This document shows, piece by piece, positions 20,616 to 31,500 of a stretch of 54,899 bases of DNA (the stretch's first letter is position 1; every line of letters begins with the position of its first letter). The DNA is from Prorocentrum cordatum (lineage: Eukaryota > Sar > Dinophyceae > Prorocentrales > Prorocentraceae): NCBI GenBank assembly GCA_963575745.1, contig CAUYUJ010004533.1:1-54899 (forward strand), given 5' to 3'. Made by a program: the position numbers and the translations under genes. Under the pieces are notes generated by a model that had not been told where the DNA came from, searched no databases, and worked only from the letters and a program-made list of their open reading frames with translations.

Positions 20616-22299
20616 TACCGTACCCTCGAGCCCATCGCCCTCCCCGACCCCCTTCAATCGGGACCCCACCCTCCGTGGTGTACATCCGCGTCACGCCGTT
20701 GGTGTTCAGCACGCTCAGCGTGCCGCCCACGGTGTGCATGCCTCCCCCAGCACTATGCTGCTCCCATCGCACTTAAAGACCACATTCCAGAAATAATCTC
20801 GAGCACCTGGAAAAGTGTCGAAAGAGTGTCGAAACAGTGTCGAAACAGTGTCTCCCAGGGCTGGCCCGACACGTGAAAACCCTCGAGTTTCGGTTCGTGT
20901 TTTGGTGCTCGACATTGTTTCTGATGGTCAAGGCTAAAGCAAGTTGGAACATCAGAACCCCAGCACATCATTCCCACCGGGACCGCACGGGTCCCACAGC
21001 AGCACGGCAGGCGGCAGGGGCTGCACAGAAGCAGGCGGGGCAAGCGCGCAGGCGCGTGTGAGGCAAGAGCCCCCCCCCCGCGCCTCTTGAAGAGCCCGCT
21101 CGTGCCCGCCCCGCTCAAAAGTCTGCTCACGGCTGGTCCCCTCGACCCCTCCCCGACGTCCCCCTGGCAGGCGCCTGACGCCCCGTCTGGCCGCGGCGAC
21201 GAGGGTCCCGCCCGAGGGCCAGCAGACCACAGGCCGGGACGCGCGAGGACGGGGTGGACTCTGGCCCCCCTGGGGGGGGGGCCAGGGCGGCTGAGGCTTC
21301 GGCCCCGCCGGCTGCAACTCGGCCGCAGGATCGCTCCGCCTTGCCAGCGACTCCCTCTCGGGCCCGAGCTGCCCCTCATCCATCCCTCCTCTCCGCCCCT
21401 CCTCCCCGTCCCACCCTCCATCCCCTTCCCTCCCGTCCCTCCCGTCCCTTCCCGCACTCCTCCCCCCTCCTTCAATCCCTCTGGCACCCTTTGCCCAGTG
21501 GGGGGGGGGCCGACGCGGAGGAGCTGGAGAACAGGGGCCAGGCATGGCCTCAAGGCAGAAGCAGCGCTCGCAAACACCAGGCGGCACTGTCCGCATATCT
21601 TCTCAAAGACCAGGGCTGCATCTTCGAGATTGGGGGCGTTTCGCAAGTTCACCGAGCCGCTGGCGTGCAGCGAGCTCGACAAATGCCCTATCTGTCAGCA
21701 GAAGTTGGCCAGTGACGCCAGAAAACAGACTCCAACTTCGCTAGCCGACGCACGAGCAGAAAACCAAAAACGTGGAATCGGACAGGCTTTCCAAACAGTG
21801 GGAGATGATCTCACGATGGCCGGACAATCGATGATGACGGCATGCCCCCAAACAGTCTGTGCTGCGATCGCTGGAAGGTCAAGTGTCGCGCAGGGGCTAA
21901 GTCGCCCAAGCATATGAAGATGAGTTTCGCCTCCAAGCCAGCTGAGCGCTGGCTGGAGATGGAGGTGCCGTCACGAGCGCAAGCGCGCCGCAAATCGAGG
22001 CCAGCCGTGACCACTCGCGGGCAGTCGCCCCCTACCACCCACGCGAAGGGTCAAGGGTGCACCCCGCGCGCAGAAGCCTGGATGGCAAGAAGAATTGCGA
22101 CATTTGTTTCACATCCTGGGGCAAGTTGGACTCGCCCCCAGACCCTGGCTCCGCACTGCTCACCGGACAGACCTCCGCAGAGCACTCGAGGCCCACTCCG
22201 TGCTGCGCCCCCTGCAGCGGCCCGCACAGCGGGCTCCCGCCTCCGCTGACTGTCGTCGGCGGCCTCGGCCTCCTCGGCAACGCGAGCCCGTCCATCCCC
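20616..22299. other. No supported gene; sequence up to the assembly gap
   Basis: The longest plus-strand frame (21087-21917) contains ELDKCPICQQKLAS, a lone Cys-x2-Cys, but nothing else domain-like. A short AGTGTCGAAAC repeat (three copies) is at about 20824-20852. Confidence 0.45.
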
Positions 22300-22399
22300 N
22301 NNNNNNNNNNNNNNNNNNNNNNNNNNNNNNNNNNNNNNNNNNNNNNNNNNNNNNNNNNNNNNNNNNNNNNNNNNNNNNNNNNNNNNNNNNNNNNNNNNN
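22300..22399. other. Assembly gap (100 N)
   Basis: Exactly 100 undetermined bases, the usual placeholder for a gap of unknown size. The order and distance of features across it are therefore uncertain. Confidence 0.99.
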
Positions 22400-22975
22400 G
22401 GCCTCAAGACGGGCCAAGAAGCCCCCAAGAGGCCTCCAAGACGGCCCACGAAGGCCCCGAGACGCCAAACGACCGCTCCAAGACGCCCAAGATGGCCCCA
22501 AGACGGGCCAAGAGGTCTCCAAGACGGCCCCCGAGGTCCCAAACAAGCCTCCCAAGAGGGCCCCAAGAGTCTAAAATTGTTGATTTTCCATAGTGTTTTT
22601 CGATGTTTTTTGCTTTTCCGCCTTTTCGGCTTCCCGACGCTCCAAGACGGCCAAAGAGGCCCCCAAGAAAGCCCCAAGATGGCCCAAGAGGCCCCCAAGA
22701 CGGCCTCCAGACGGCCCAAGACGGCCCCAACACGGCCCAAGAGGTCCCCAAGACGGCCCAAGAGGGCTCCAAGACGGCACCAAGAGGGGCCCAAGAGGGC
22801 GACCAAACATGTTGAAACTCTAGCTTTCTGCCCCCAGGAGCCCCAGGGGGCCCCAAGAGTGCCCCAAGAGGCCCCCAGAGGCCCTCACGAGGCCGCCCAG
22901 ACGCCCCAAGGAACCCCCAAGAAGCACCCCAGAGGCTCCGAAACGGCCCCCAAGTGGCTCCAAAACTCGCTTTTC
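22400..22975. repeat. 11-bp-period CCAAGA array, second diverged copy
   Basis: Array of CAAGACGGCCC/CAAGAGGCCCC units with a roughly 60-bp AT-rich interruption (about 22565-22630). It is related to 17995-18375 through a shared block. The left part is lost in the assembly gap. Confidence 0.8.
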
Positions 22976-23059
22976 ACCCCTTCGCAGCTTCTACTACCCC
23001 CAGATTGGCATAAACAAGGGGTCGGCGGTGTGGCGTAAGCCTAAGAATCAATAATTCGC

Positions 23060-23195
23060 TTTGGGGCGGATTTAGCGGAGCGGTATATTCAGCACCGCAC
23101 AAAACCTCCTCCTCCTCCTCCTCCTCCTCCTCCTCCTCCTCCTCCTCCTCCTCCTCCTCCTCCTCCTCCTCCTCCTCCTCCTCCTCCTCCTCCCT
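23060..23195. repeat. CCT microsatellite preceded by a tRNA A-box-like sequence
   Basis: TAGCGGAGCGG at about 23072-23082 fits the tRNA A box and is followed by a nearly perfect CCT array (23107-23193). No B box was found. From 23196 to about 23600 I see only a weak GATTGAGCC-type imperfect repeat (23290-23410). Confidence 0.6.
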
Positions 23196-23624
23196 CCACC
23201 TCCACCTGCTGCCAGGATAACGCTTCAGGGTACTTGGTGCGTTATCGTTTCGCTAGAAGTGGGGAGTCCTTAATTGCTCCTCCCAGCTATTAAGCCCGAT
23301 TGACAGGCCAAAGCCAAATTAGACCCGATTGAACCCAGGACCAAGCCAGACTAACCCGGATTAGGCCAGATTGAGCGGGATCAAGCCGGATGGAGCGGAA
23401 TTGGGCCAATCTGGCGCTAGGGATATACCAGCGCCGGTTCTGAACTCAACCTCCCAAGAGTTGCACCCTTACGTCTACGTCGAGCGCCGCCGAATCAGCA
23501 AGAGCAGCACGCGAGAAAAGGGGCCGGCAAGATCGGGATGGTGGTGATGGGGGGCGACTTAGATGGGGGGTGAAGTACAGGGCCCCTTTTAGGGCCATGT
23601 TCCTCCCCCCCTATTTAGGCCACC

Positions 23625-23765
23625 GCCCATGACCCTGAGATCCGACGGCGCGAAAAACTGCGACATCGGTGAAAATCGCGCCCAGAGCCCTAGACCCCAC
23701 CTTCCTGCGCCATTTTTCGAGTCGGATCGATCTGCGAGGGCCCGGGGTCGGGAACAAAAGGAAGA
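23625..23765. repeat. Dispersed repeat shared with 40275-40440 and, inverted, 41410-41600
   Basis: The three copies share the order of a GATCC-type start, AAAACTG followed by CGACAT or AGAGTC, CCCTAGACCC or CCCTGGACCC, and TCCTGCG followed by a GAGCCGGCTCGATC-type block and GGCCCGGGG. The copy at 41410-41600 is reverse complemented. No open frame is conserved between the copies. Confidence 0.65.
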
Positions 23766-24067
23766 AAGGAACGCCCGGCTCGACCAGAAGCTGCGACGCC
23801 AGGACCTGAGGGCCACCGCCCTCCCAGCAGAGAGATCTTCGCGAGCCCTGGCCGGGTCCGGCGCGGGGGGCGCGGCGCCCGTGCGCGCGGGGCTGCGGGG
23901 CGGCGGCGGGGCGCCGCACTGCGCGGGGCCGGGCGCGGCCGGGGGCGGGCCCAGGCCTGGGGGGGGGCGCGGGCCGAGCGGCGGCGAGGCCGAGGCGTCC
24001 CTCGGCGGAGGCGCCGCGCACGCGGGCGGCGAGGAGGAGCGGGCCTGGCGCACGGTGCCGCAGCGGA

Positions 24068-24228
24068 CTGCCTGCCAGACCACCCCAAGCCAACCCGAAG
24101 GCCCGAATGTCGGGTTGGGGGGTACGGGTTCCACAGATGTGTTTTCTCAAGGTTCCCCGACCCCCCCCCCACTAGAAACGGAGGGTAAGTTGAGGCCTTC
24201 GGGTTGGCTTGGGGTGGCTTGGTGAGTG
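24068..24228. mobile_element. TIR foldback element, copy 1 of 3
   Basis: The left arm starts near CCAGACCACCCCAAGCCAAC and the right arm is its inverted copy ending GGCTTGGGGTGGCTTGG, with 27 of 29 positions matching. The interior has no coding capacity. Related copies are at 36668-36832 and 41252-41395, with the same terminal CCACCCCAACC-type sequence. MITE-like. Confidence 0.7.
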
Positions 24229-26390
24229 GTGAACAGCGAACTCGCCAGCACCCTGCACAGCCTGGGCCCACTGGGGCAGGGCATTGTTGGTCGGGGTTTG
24301 GGGGAGCCCACCACGGCGGCGAAAAGAGACTGGCCGTATACGCACTATGCCGCAGCGACCTTGCGCGGCGGCTTGCGCGGGCCGCCGGCGCGGCGCACTA
24401 CATCGGAAGGGAGGGGGCTCACGCGCGACCTTACGCGGGCAGCTCACGCGCGAATGCCTGCGCAGTCGACCCCGATTTCTTTCGCCGCTCATGTGTCGAA
24501 ACTCGTGCCGCTCCAATTTGGGCTCCTCCCTTGTGATAAAGGCGCCGAGGGGATAAGCTGCAATCAAGCTGGAGGCAAGATTCAGACACGAGATGAGACT
24601 GAGAGCAAGGCAAGATCACAGGAAGCTAAGGGATGCCAGAAGGCAGTGGCACCAGGCAAACCCCAGTCAGCGGTCTCCCCCGAAGTTCTGGCAGGTATCA
24701 TGCTTGCCCGCCCTGGCTGCAGGCCGACCGAAGCCTGCCTTGTCGGCGCAGCTTCACCCTCGACCCGAGAACCCGACCACCTACCGAAATCTCGGGAGCC
24801 CAGAAACCCGGCCGCCTAACAAAATCGACAGGACATAATCGCCTGGTCTTTCAATCTCCGCTCGGACACCTTCCGTCATGGCAAGCAATGGTTGGGGAAC
24901 ATTTGACTCTCTACTACATGTTCTCTACTCTTTGCTGTCTCCGCTCTCCCTGCAAATTTAGGGATACATGCCCTGAATTGCTCTCTACCTCTCTACTCGC
25001 TCTGCTCTCTGCTACCATTTTAAAGCACAACAACTTTCTCTATCTATGTATGTCTCTCTCTCTTCCTCCTTCTCTACTATTTTTACTCTCTCTGCTATCC
25101 TGTCTAGTACTGTCAGCAGAAACAACACAGGTACGTAGCCACATCTGACAACACAAGAAAACAAAACGCCAAGAACCCAGGAACGTTGCCGCCCGCCGAA
25201 ATCGGCGTGGCATGTTCGCAACGCTCCTACAATCTGAAGAGACCCGGAAACCGGGAACCCGACTACCTACCGAAGTCTCAGGAGCCCAGGAACCCGAGAA
25301 TTTGGCCGCCCACCAAAATCAGCAGGATATTTTCGCCTACTCATTTAATCTCCGCTCGGACCCCTACAGTGCAAACACTGCCTGGGGAGTCCCGAATGCA
25401 GAAACAGACTCAACGCAAGTCAGCGGCAAACAGCATGCAAGCACAGGTAAGCTAAAATTACACTATGTCCCATATTAACACAAGTGAAGTGGCATAAGTA
25501 GACGAGCCAGAATCCAAACGAAAACACGATGCAAGGAAAGTGGACGCAAGCGGAACACATTGCGAAAGCACACGGGATGACAACTAGCGGCAAGCTAGAA
25601 CAAGCGCAAGGCAATGCGAACGCAAGCAAGAGGCAAGATAATGGATGCGAAGGCCAAGATAAATGCAATATCAATTCTTCGGATTTAGAGGCAAGCTCAG
25701 CAAGACGAACGAGAGGTAAACGAAAGGCAAGGTGAACAAGACCCGCTGCGATTGCAAGCCAAGGGCAACCCGATTGCGAGTTCAAGGCGAATGATGGGCA
25801 CAAACTAAGTTCCATGTCATCGAACGAGCAAACACAGACCAAGACAACACCAAGCCACGGGGCACATCCAGGAGCTGCGGATGAGGCATGCGGGAGAAAC
25901 CTAACTGCCCCAAGGGGGACATCCCTACAGGGAGCCAGGTCGCTGGTCATTTTTACGACCAGCCCCCCTTGTACAGAAGACGACAGGACCCCGTAGGGAA
26001 GCCGAATCGGGAAGAAACATACTTTCGAATGCACTGAACATTTTCGGTGAAATGCACATGGACTCCTGTACCTCGACAATCAATCCGTCCCGTGGTTGGG
26101 TGGCTGTCAGGGTGAAGCTCACGCTGTGTAGCGGCCTGTGCATAATTAGTGGACATGCAGCGCCTGGCTTATGCTACGACGTCACGATTGCGCCCGCGCG
26201 CGGCCAGGCACCATTCATGACTCGCACCCGGCAATCTCTCAAACAAGGCTCTGCCGCCCCGCCGATGTCACCCGCGGGTTGTTCGTGCCTCGACGAATCC
26301 ACGCTCAGCGCATCTGCGAATGGCAGGCGGGCGCGAACTCTCTTGACATTTCATTGAATGTGCTTCCCTCTGTTGCCGGCGCCCCGTCCC
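24229..26390. other. No supported gene; contains a 115-bp duplicated block
   Basis: Blocks at about 24762-24875 and 25235-25355 are similar, sharing CGAC(C/T)ACCTACCGAA, then CCGCCTAACAAAATC or CCGCCCACCAAAATC, then TCTCCGCTCGGAC. 24890-25140 is CT-rich. 25530-25740 has a weak CAAGCAAG/GCAAGGCAA-type periodicity. No open frame has a recognisable domain. Confidence 0.5.
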
Positions 26391-26399
26391 AAATTGGCC

Positions 26400-26640
26400 G
26401 GGTGGTTCGCTATTGGTTGGTTGGCTCGCTGGTTGGTTGGTTGGCAGGCGGATTGACTGCTGGACTGGATGGTTGGATGGATGGCTGGTTGCGTGGCTGG
26501 CTGACTCACTGGGCCCCCGAGCATGCGACTGGCGCCAGACAGATGAACGGGCACGCGACTGGCAGGCGGCAGGTACACGAGCACGCGACTGGCACCCGAC
26601 GGGTGAACGTGTTCGCGACTTGCGCCCGACAGGTCAACCC
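26400..26640. repeat. GGTT-rich stretch followed by a 30-bp minisatellite (four units)
   Basis: 26405-26515 is a degenerate GGTTGGTT/GGATGGAT repeat. 26521-26640 consists of four units of exactly 30 bp, each starting GCATGCGACTGGC, GCACGCGACTGGC or a close variant. Because 30 is a multiple of three, each frame gives a periodic peptide. Confidence 0.75.
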
Positions 26641-26855
26641 AGAGTTCTAGAATCTTTTCTTGCGTTCTAGAATTACTTTCGTCGTTCCAGAGCTTTTTTG
26701 GCAATTGAAGAACTTGCTCTTGCTTGCGCTTGATACTGCGTGGAATTATAAAAGTTGGTTTTGCGTTCTACAACTACTTTTGCTGTTTTACAAGTCGCGT
26801 TGCGGTTCTAGAAATTCGTTATTCGTTATAGTATTCGCTTCACTTTTCTAGAACC
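26641..26855. other. AT-rich island with repeated TTCTAGAA palindromes
   Basis: Within 210 bp of unusually AT-rich sequence the octamer TTCTAGAA occurs at about 26645, 26664 and 26809, and TTTCTAGAAC at about 26846. No gene is seen. 26856-28030 contains purine-rich tracts (27170-27330) and unassigned sequence. Confidence 0.5.
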
Positions 26856-28064
26856 GCCTCCAGCTGTTTGGCAGGGAGCGCGTGGGAAAATCGGCGGGGG
26901 TCGGGATTCGGGAGCTCATCGCGGGGCGGCCAGGGTGGCCCCGACTGGAGCCCCAAGCCGGCTTCGGAGGAAGCCATGTGCACGTTTGCGGAGCCACCGC
27001 GCTCCAGCTTGGCGACATGGGAGACAGGGGCCCGAATTGAGAGAGGGCGACTCCAAGTGAGGTGCTGGCGACGGCGCGGGCGCGGTCATGAGCCGAGTTC
27101 ACGTGAATCCCAGAAAAGCGATGCGTCACCCCCCCGCTGCCACTAGCGATTAGCGCGGGCGGGCGGACGATGATGATGGGGGGGTGGAGGGGGACGGGGG
27201 GAGAGGGAGGCCGAGGAGGGGAAGTATAAGCCTTGGAGGACGAGGTGCAGGAGGAGGCAGAGGCTATGATGGGGGTGGAGGCGGAAGCGGGGGGTGCAAG
27301 AAGCGAAGAAAGAGAAAGCGGGGGAGAGGGGGAGGGAAGTGAACGGGTGGCGATGTGTTGGGCGAAACGGCATTTCAGATTTCACCCTCTGCCCGCCACG
27401 CACCCCCTCATCTGCGGCGCCTCGCTGGGAGCTTCCTGGGCGTGCCCGGACCGTCGGAAATTGCAGCTTCTGGCCCGTCCTGCTGACAAGACATTTGAGG
27501 GCCCTGCCTCGTGAGGTGTCGCGACGGAACTCGCGACGGGCGATCTTCGACCTCCGCAGTTGGAGGTGGCCAGGGGGTCTCAGCTGGTTGCGGCCATAGA
27601 AAATCGGCACAGAAGGGGGATGAAGCCCAATCCGTTCAAAATCGGTTTCCAGACCCCTCGCGGGGTCCATCTGGTGCAGTTTCTCGCCCCGGATCCGTTC
27701 CTTACGGCCCTGGGGCCCGAAAACGGCCGCCAAGGGCCCGATAAATGCCCCCCCCCACCACCAAAAAACCACAACAACAAAACTTCCCGAACCCAGAACC
27801 TCGTAACTGCCCGCCCGTTCTGCTCGCTGGAACCATTGCTGGGCCACCTCAGACCCCAGCCGACTCCAACACCGCTACAAGCTTCACATCTCGCGGGTCG
27901 GCCTCAAGCGGCGGGCCACCTCCAGACTCTGGCACGGCTCAGCGCCCGGGCCGCCCCTCTCTGGCACCGGCTCGACCAAGATCTCGGGGCATGCGGGAGC
28001 CACCTGGTGGTCTCCACCGACTCTGCCAGTAGAAGAAGAAGAAGAAGAAGAAGAAGAAGAACAC

Positions 28065-28174
28065 AAAAAAAACGCCATTAATATGGCGCGCGGAGCGCGC
28101 CAGAGGGAGGCCCAGCGCAGATCCAAGTAGTCCGCGCGGAGCGCCAAAAGTCTATGTTTATGGCGTTATTTTTT
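28065..28174. mobile_element. Foldback element with TIR and GC-core hairpin, 110 bp
   Basis: Terminal arms AAAAAAAACGCCATT (28065-28079) and its near-inverse TTATGGCGTTATTTTTTT (28158-28174) flank a core hairpin GGCGCGC-GGA-GCGCGCC at 28085-28101 and a second half-copy at 28133-28145. It lies next to an AAG microsatellite (28031-28060). Non-coding and MITE-like. Confidence 0.65.
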
Positions 28175-28199
28175 TCTTCGAGCCTGGGAGGAGGGGTGA

Positions 28200-28471
28200 G
28201 GACACAGGAAGGAGGACGCGAAGGAGGTGGGAGGGAGAGTGCAGAAGGGACGGAGAGAAGGGAGTGCGGGAGCGAGGGGACCAGAAAGCTGGGGAGGGAA
28301 GGGAAGGAGGGGGGGACGAGGGAGTGAGGGATGGAGGAGCCGAGGGACCGAGGGAGCGAGGGAGGGAGGGAGGGAGGGAGCGAGGGAGGGAGGGAGGGGG
28401 AAAGGGAGGGAGGGGGAGGAGGGAGGAGGAGGAGGAGGAGGAGGGGGAGGAGGAGGAGGAGGAGGAGGAGA
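28200..28471. repeat. Purine-rich GGA/GGGA tract at the 3' border of the LINE
   Basis: GGA, GGGA and GAGGGAG units over about 270 bp, TCC on the minus strand. It begins about 35 nt beyond the stop codon of LINE ORF2, so it is either the target microsatellite or the 3' tail of the element. Confidence 0.85.
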
Positions 28472-28506
28472 CGAGCGTAGAGGGAGTCAAAGGTCGATCC
28501 ACCCGC

Positions 28507-31500
28507 CTAGGAGCCCCTCGGCACCTGGCGCTTCTCGACGCCCGTGGCGGAGGAAGACGAGACAGCAGCGAAGGACGCAGCAGCGGTAGCAGCAGCGAAC
28601 GGACGCGCCTCGGGTGCAGGCGAGCGGGGCACACCTGCTGTTGTAGCTGGTGCACTCGTGGTCGACGCGGCCGTCGACGGGCGAAGATTCGTTTCAATCC
28701 GAGAGCCTATTTCAATCTGCACAGGGGGCGCAGCGGTCTTTATATTCGGAGGACAAGGAGCAGCAGCAGGAGGGATCGAAGCAAAGGAAGAGGGAAGGAG
28801 GGACAGCGACGGGCAGACGTGCACACTGTTTTCGGCGCACACGCTCACACCGTCCTGTCCGCTGACCCCTGTTACGGGTGGGAGGTCACTCCACAGGTCG
28901 GGACGACCAGCGTTGGTACTCTCACGCGTATCCCGAGAGGCGCAGACCCCAAACAGGCCAGCACGGGGAAACGCGGCGGCGGCACGAGCAGGAGGCGGCG
29001 CAGCACGCGGGGTGCGAGCACTGTTTGGACGCTCCCCGCAAAAGGGCCCTCCAGGCCGAAACGCTGGGCTCACACAGGCGCTAGCAAGGCTACCGAGGCT
29101 CGGGAGGCTGGGACCCACACCACCAGCAGCCACACATGGCTTCAGAGGAGGGACACCACCAGGATCAGCAACAGGGCTACCGAGGTCCAGCGATCGCTCA
29201 GAGCGGTCAGCCAAGAGCAGCTCAACGGGTCCCGCGACAAGTCCAGAGGCACAGGCATCGTCGGGGTTTCGAGCGGGTACCTCAGTACGAGTGGATAGAG
29301 GCGAGCAGCCTGCAACATAGGGGTAAAGCAAGTTCACAGACGGGGCCGCTCCAGGGCCAGAGAAGACCGCCGAACACGAAGATGACGCAGTGCCCGAAGC
29401 AGACAATGCCGAGCTCGAAGTGGCTGCAGGGAGGTCGCGCCCAGAACCAGCTTGAGACGCCAGCTCACAATTCACTCCTGAGCCCTTATTTCCATCAGAG
29501 GCGGTCGACCTCCGTGCTTGAGACACCAGCTCACTCCTTACTCCTGAGCCCTTATTTCCATCAGAGGCGGTCGACCTCCGTGCAAGAGACGTGATCTCAC
29601 AACTTACTCCTGAGCCCTTATTTCCATCAGAGGCGGTCGACCTCCGAACTTGAGACAAAGGCTCACAACTTACTCCAGAGCCGTTATTTCCATCAGAGGC
29701 GGTCGACCTCCGCGATCTAACGCCAGTGGCCGCAGGGCTCGAGGAGCACCCTGCAGCAGAAACCTGGAGAAGGAAAGAGGCAGGGTCGTCGTCCCCATCT
29801 CCGTCGGCGTCATCACTATCTTCAGATTCCATTGCTGAGACAGGTAAAGAATGGTAGTGGACCGATCCGTTGGCAGTAACGGTGGGCAGGACCTCGTCTC
29901 CATCGCTGTCCACAAGGAAGTCGCGTACACGTTGCGGCGCAGCGGGTCCCATGTATTGCCTCATCTCTCTGCGTATCTCACGAAGTGCCTGGTAATGTCG
30001 ATCAGCCGCCTCCTCCCATCGCTCGTGTCGAGTCAAGGCGTGGCGAGGCTCATTCAGCCACCGAAGGTATGCCACAATGTTGAGGCGCCCCTCAAGAGAA
30101 GTGTCCCAGGCAACCGTGCAAATATGACGAGCGAGTTCGTCGAGTGTGCCATCCCAACCAGAAGAATCCACCCATTCCATCGCATCTAATTTGGCGCGCA
30201 CGTACGGGATGCACCACAGCCACCAGTCAGCACGGCCACCCTCGGGATCATCCAGGCGCAAGACCCAGCGCGTAGCCCTCGAGGCAATACCTTCGGCAAA
30301 GACAGCTGGTGGGGCATCCTCCGCAGAGGTAGAATGTGGATGGCCAGCAAGATTCAGAACAGGAGTTCCAGGTGACGGCGTCGACAGCGGAGGGGTGGCA
30401 GCGCTAGGGCACATCAGCTGTTCAGGAAGAGCAGGGTCCTCTCGCACAGGGAGCCCGCCAGCACGAAGGCGGTCGACACGCTTGATGGTCGCTCGATATT
30501 CACGCTCGAGCCGTGCCACATCCACCTCACATGTGGTTGGGACAGTCAGCGTCGCTGCACGGACCGCGGAGAGCGCCACGGTGGCGGTCAGCGGCCACGA
30601 GAACATGGATGCCGCAGGCTGCGGCGAGGTTGCCGCGGGAACGGGCGCCCGCACGTTCACGTCCTGCCCTGAGGGCAGGGCCTCGCACTGAGCCAAAGCG
30701 CCAGCAGACAAGGGCACAGGGAACTCTGGCTGGAGAGCAGGTTGGCCGTCTTCATCCGAGCCCGTGGGAGAACCCGAAAGAGCACCACCGCGCACCGAAT
30801 AACTAGGCCACACATCGTCGTCAGACGGAGTGGGTGGGACCAGGCCAGGGATAGGGGCCGCGGCGTCGGAGCTCACACTGGTGGTGGACGAGGAAGTGAG
30901 CACATCCGACTGAGGCTGCCTGCGGCGGATCGCCTGGACATCGGGAGGAGGCTCCCACCGTTTCAACTTGTCCGAAGGTCTGGCCAGACGAGAGGTGCGG
31001 ACGGCGGCCTCAACATAACCGCGTAGCTGACGAGGAGTCGACACGAGCGCACCCTGCCGAGCATGGTTGAAGACCTGATAATAGACATAGAGAGCCTCGA
31101 AGTGGTCAGGGTGGGGATGGGTAAGGCCAAGACGCTGAGCAAGGGGACGAGGCAGGGCACGTTGTAGTCCCTTGCTGACTGCCTGGTACAGTTTAGGGCA
31201 GCGGAGATAATGCTGCTGCCGATCTGGGCCAGGGCATCCGAAACGGCAACGAAGTTTACCCCGTGGGTGGATAATCCTATAGGACGTCAGCCATCCATGC
31301 CCCCAAGTCCGCAAGGCCGCCATAGCCCAGCTTTGCGGGACCAACGCCAGAAGCTCCTGAATAGCGGGCCAGTGAATCTGGTTGAGGAAGGGGTGGTAAG
31401 CCGTGAAGAGCGGGGTTAAGTGGCGAATCAGCATAGCGTGCAGAGGTTTGTGCATACACATATTCTGACCCAGTGAGCGAGCAGCCGCACGTTGCAGCTT

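Noticed and set aside
21087-21917. Plus-strand frame with a CPICQQKL segment as a RING or zinc-finger protein
   Set aside because: There is only one Cys-x2-Cys pair, without the further Cys/His needed for a RING. Most of the frame is Pro/Arg/Ser-rich, and it lies on the strand opposite to all supported genes.
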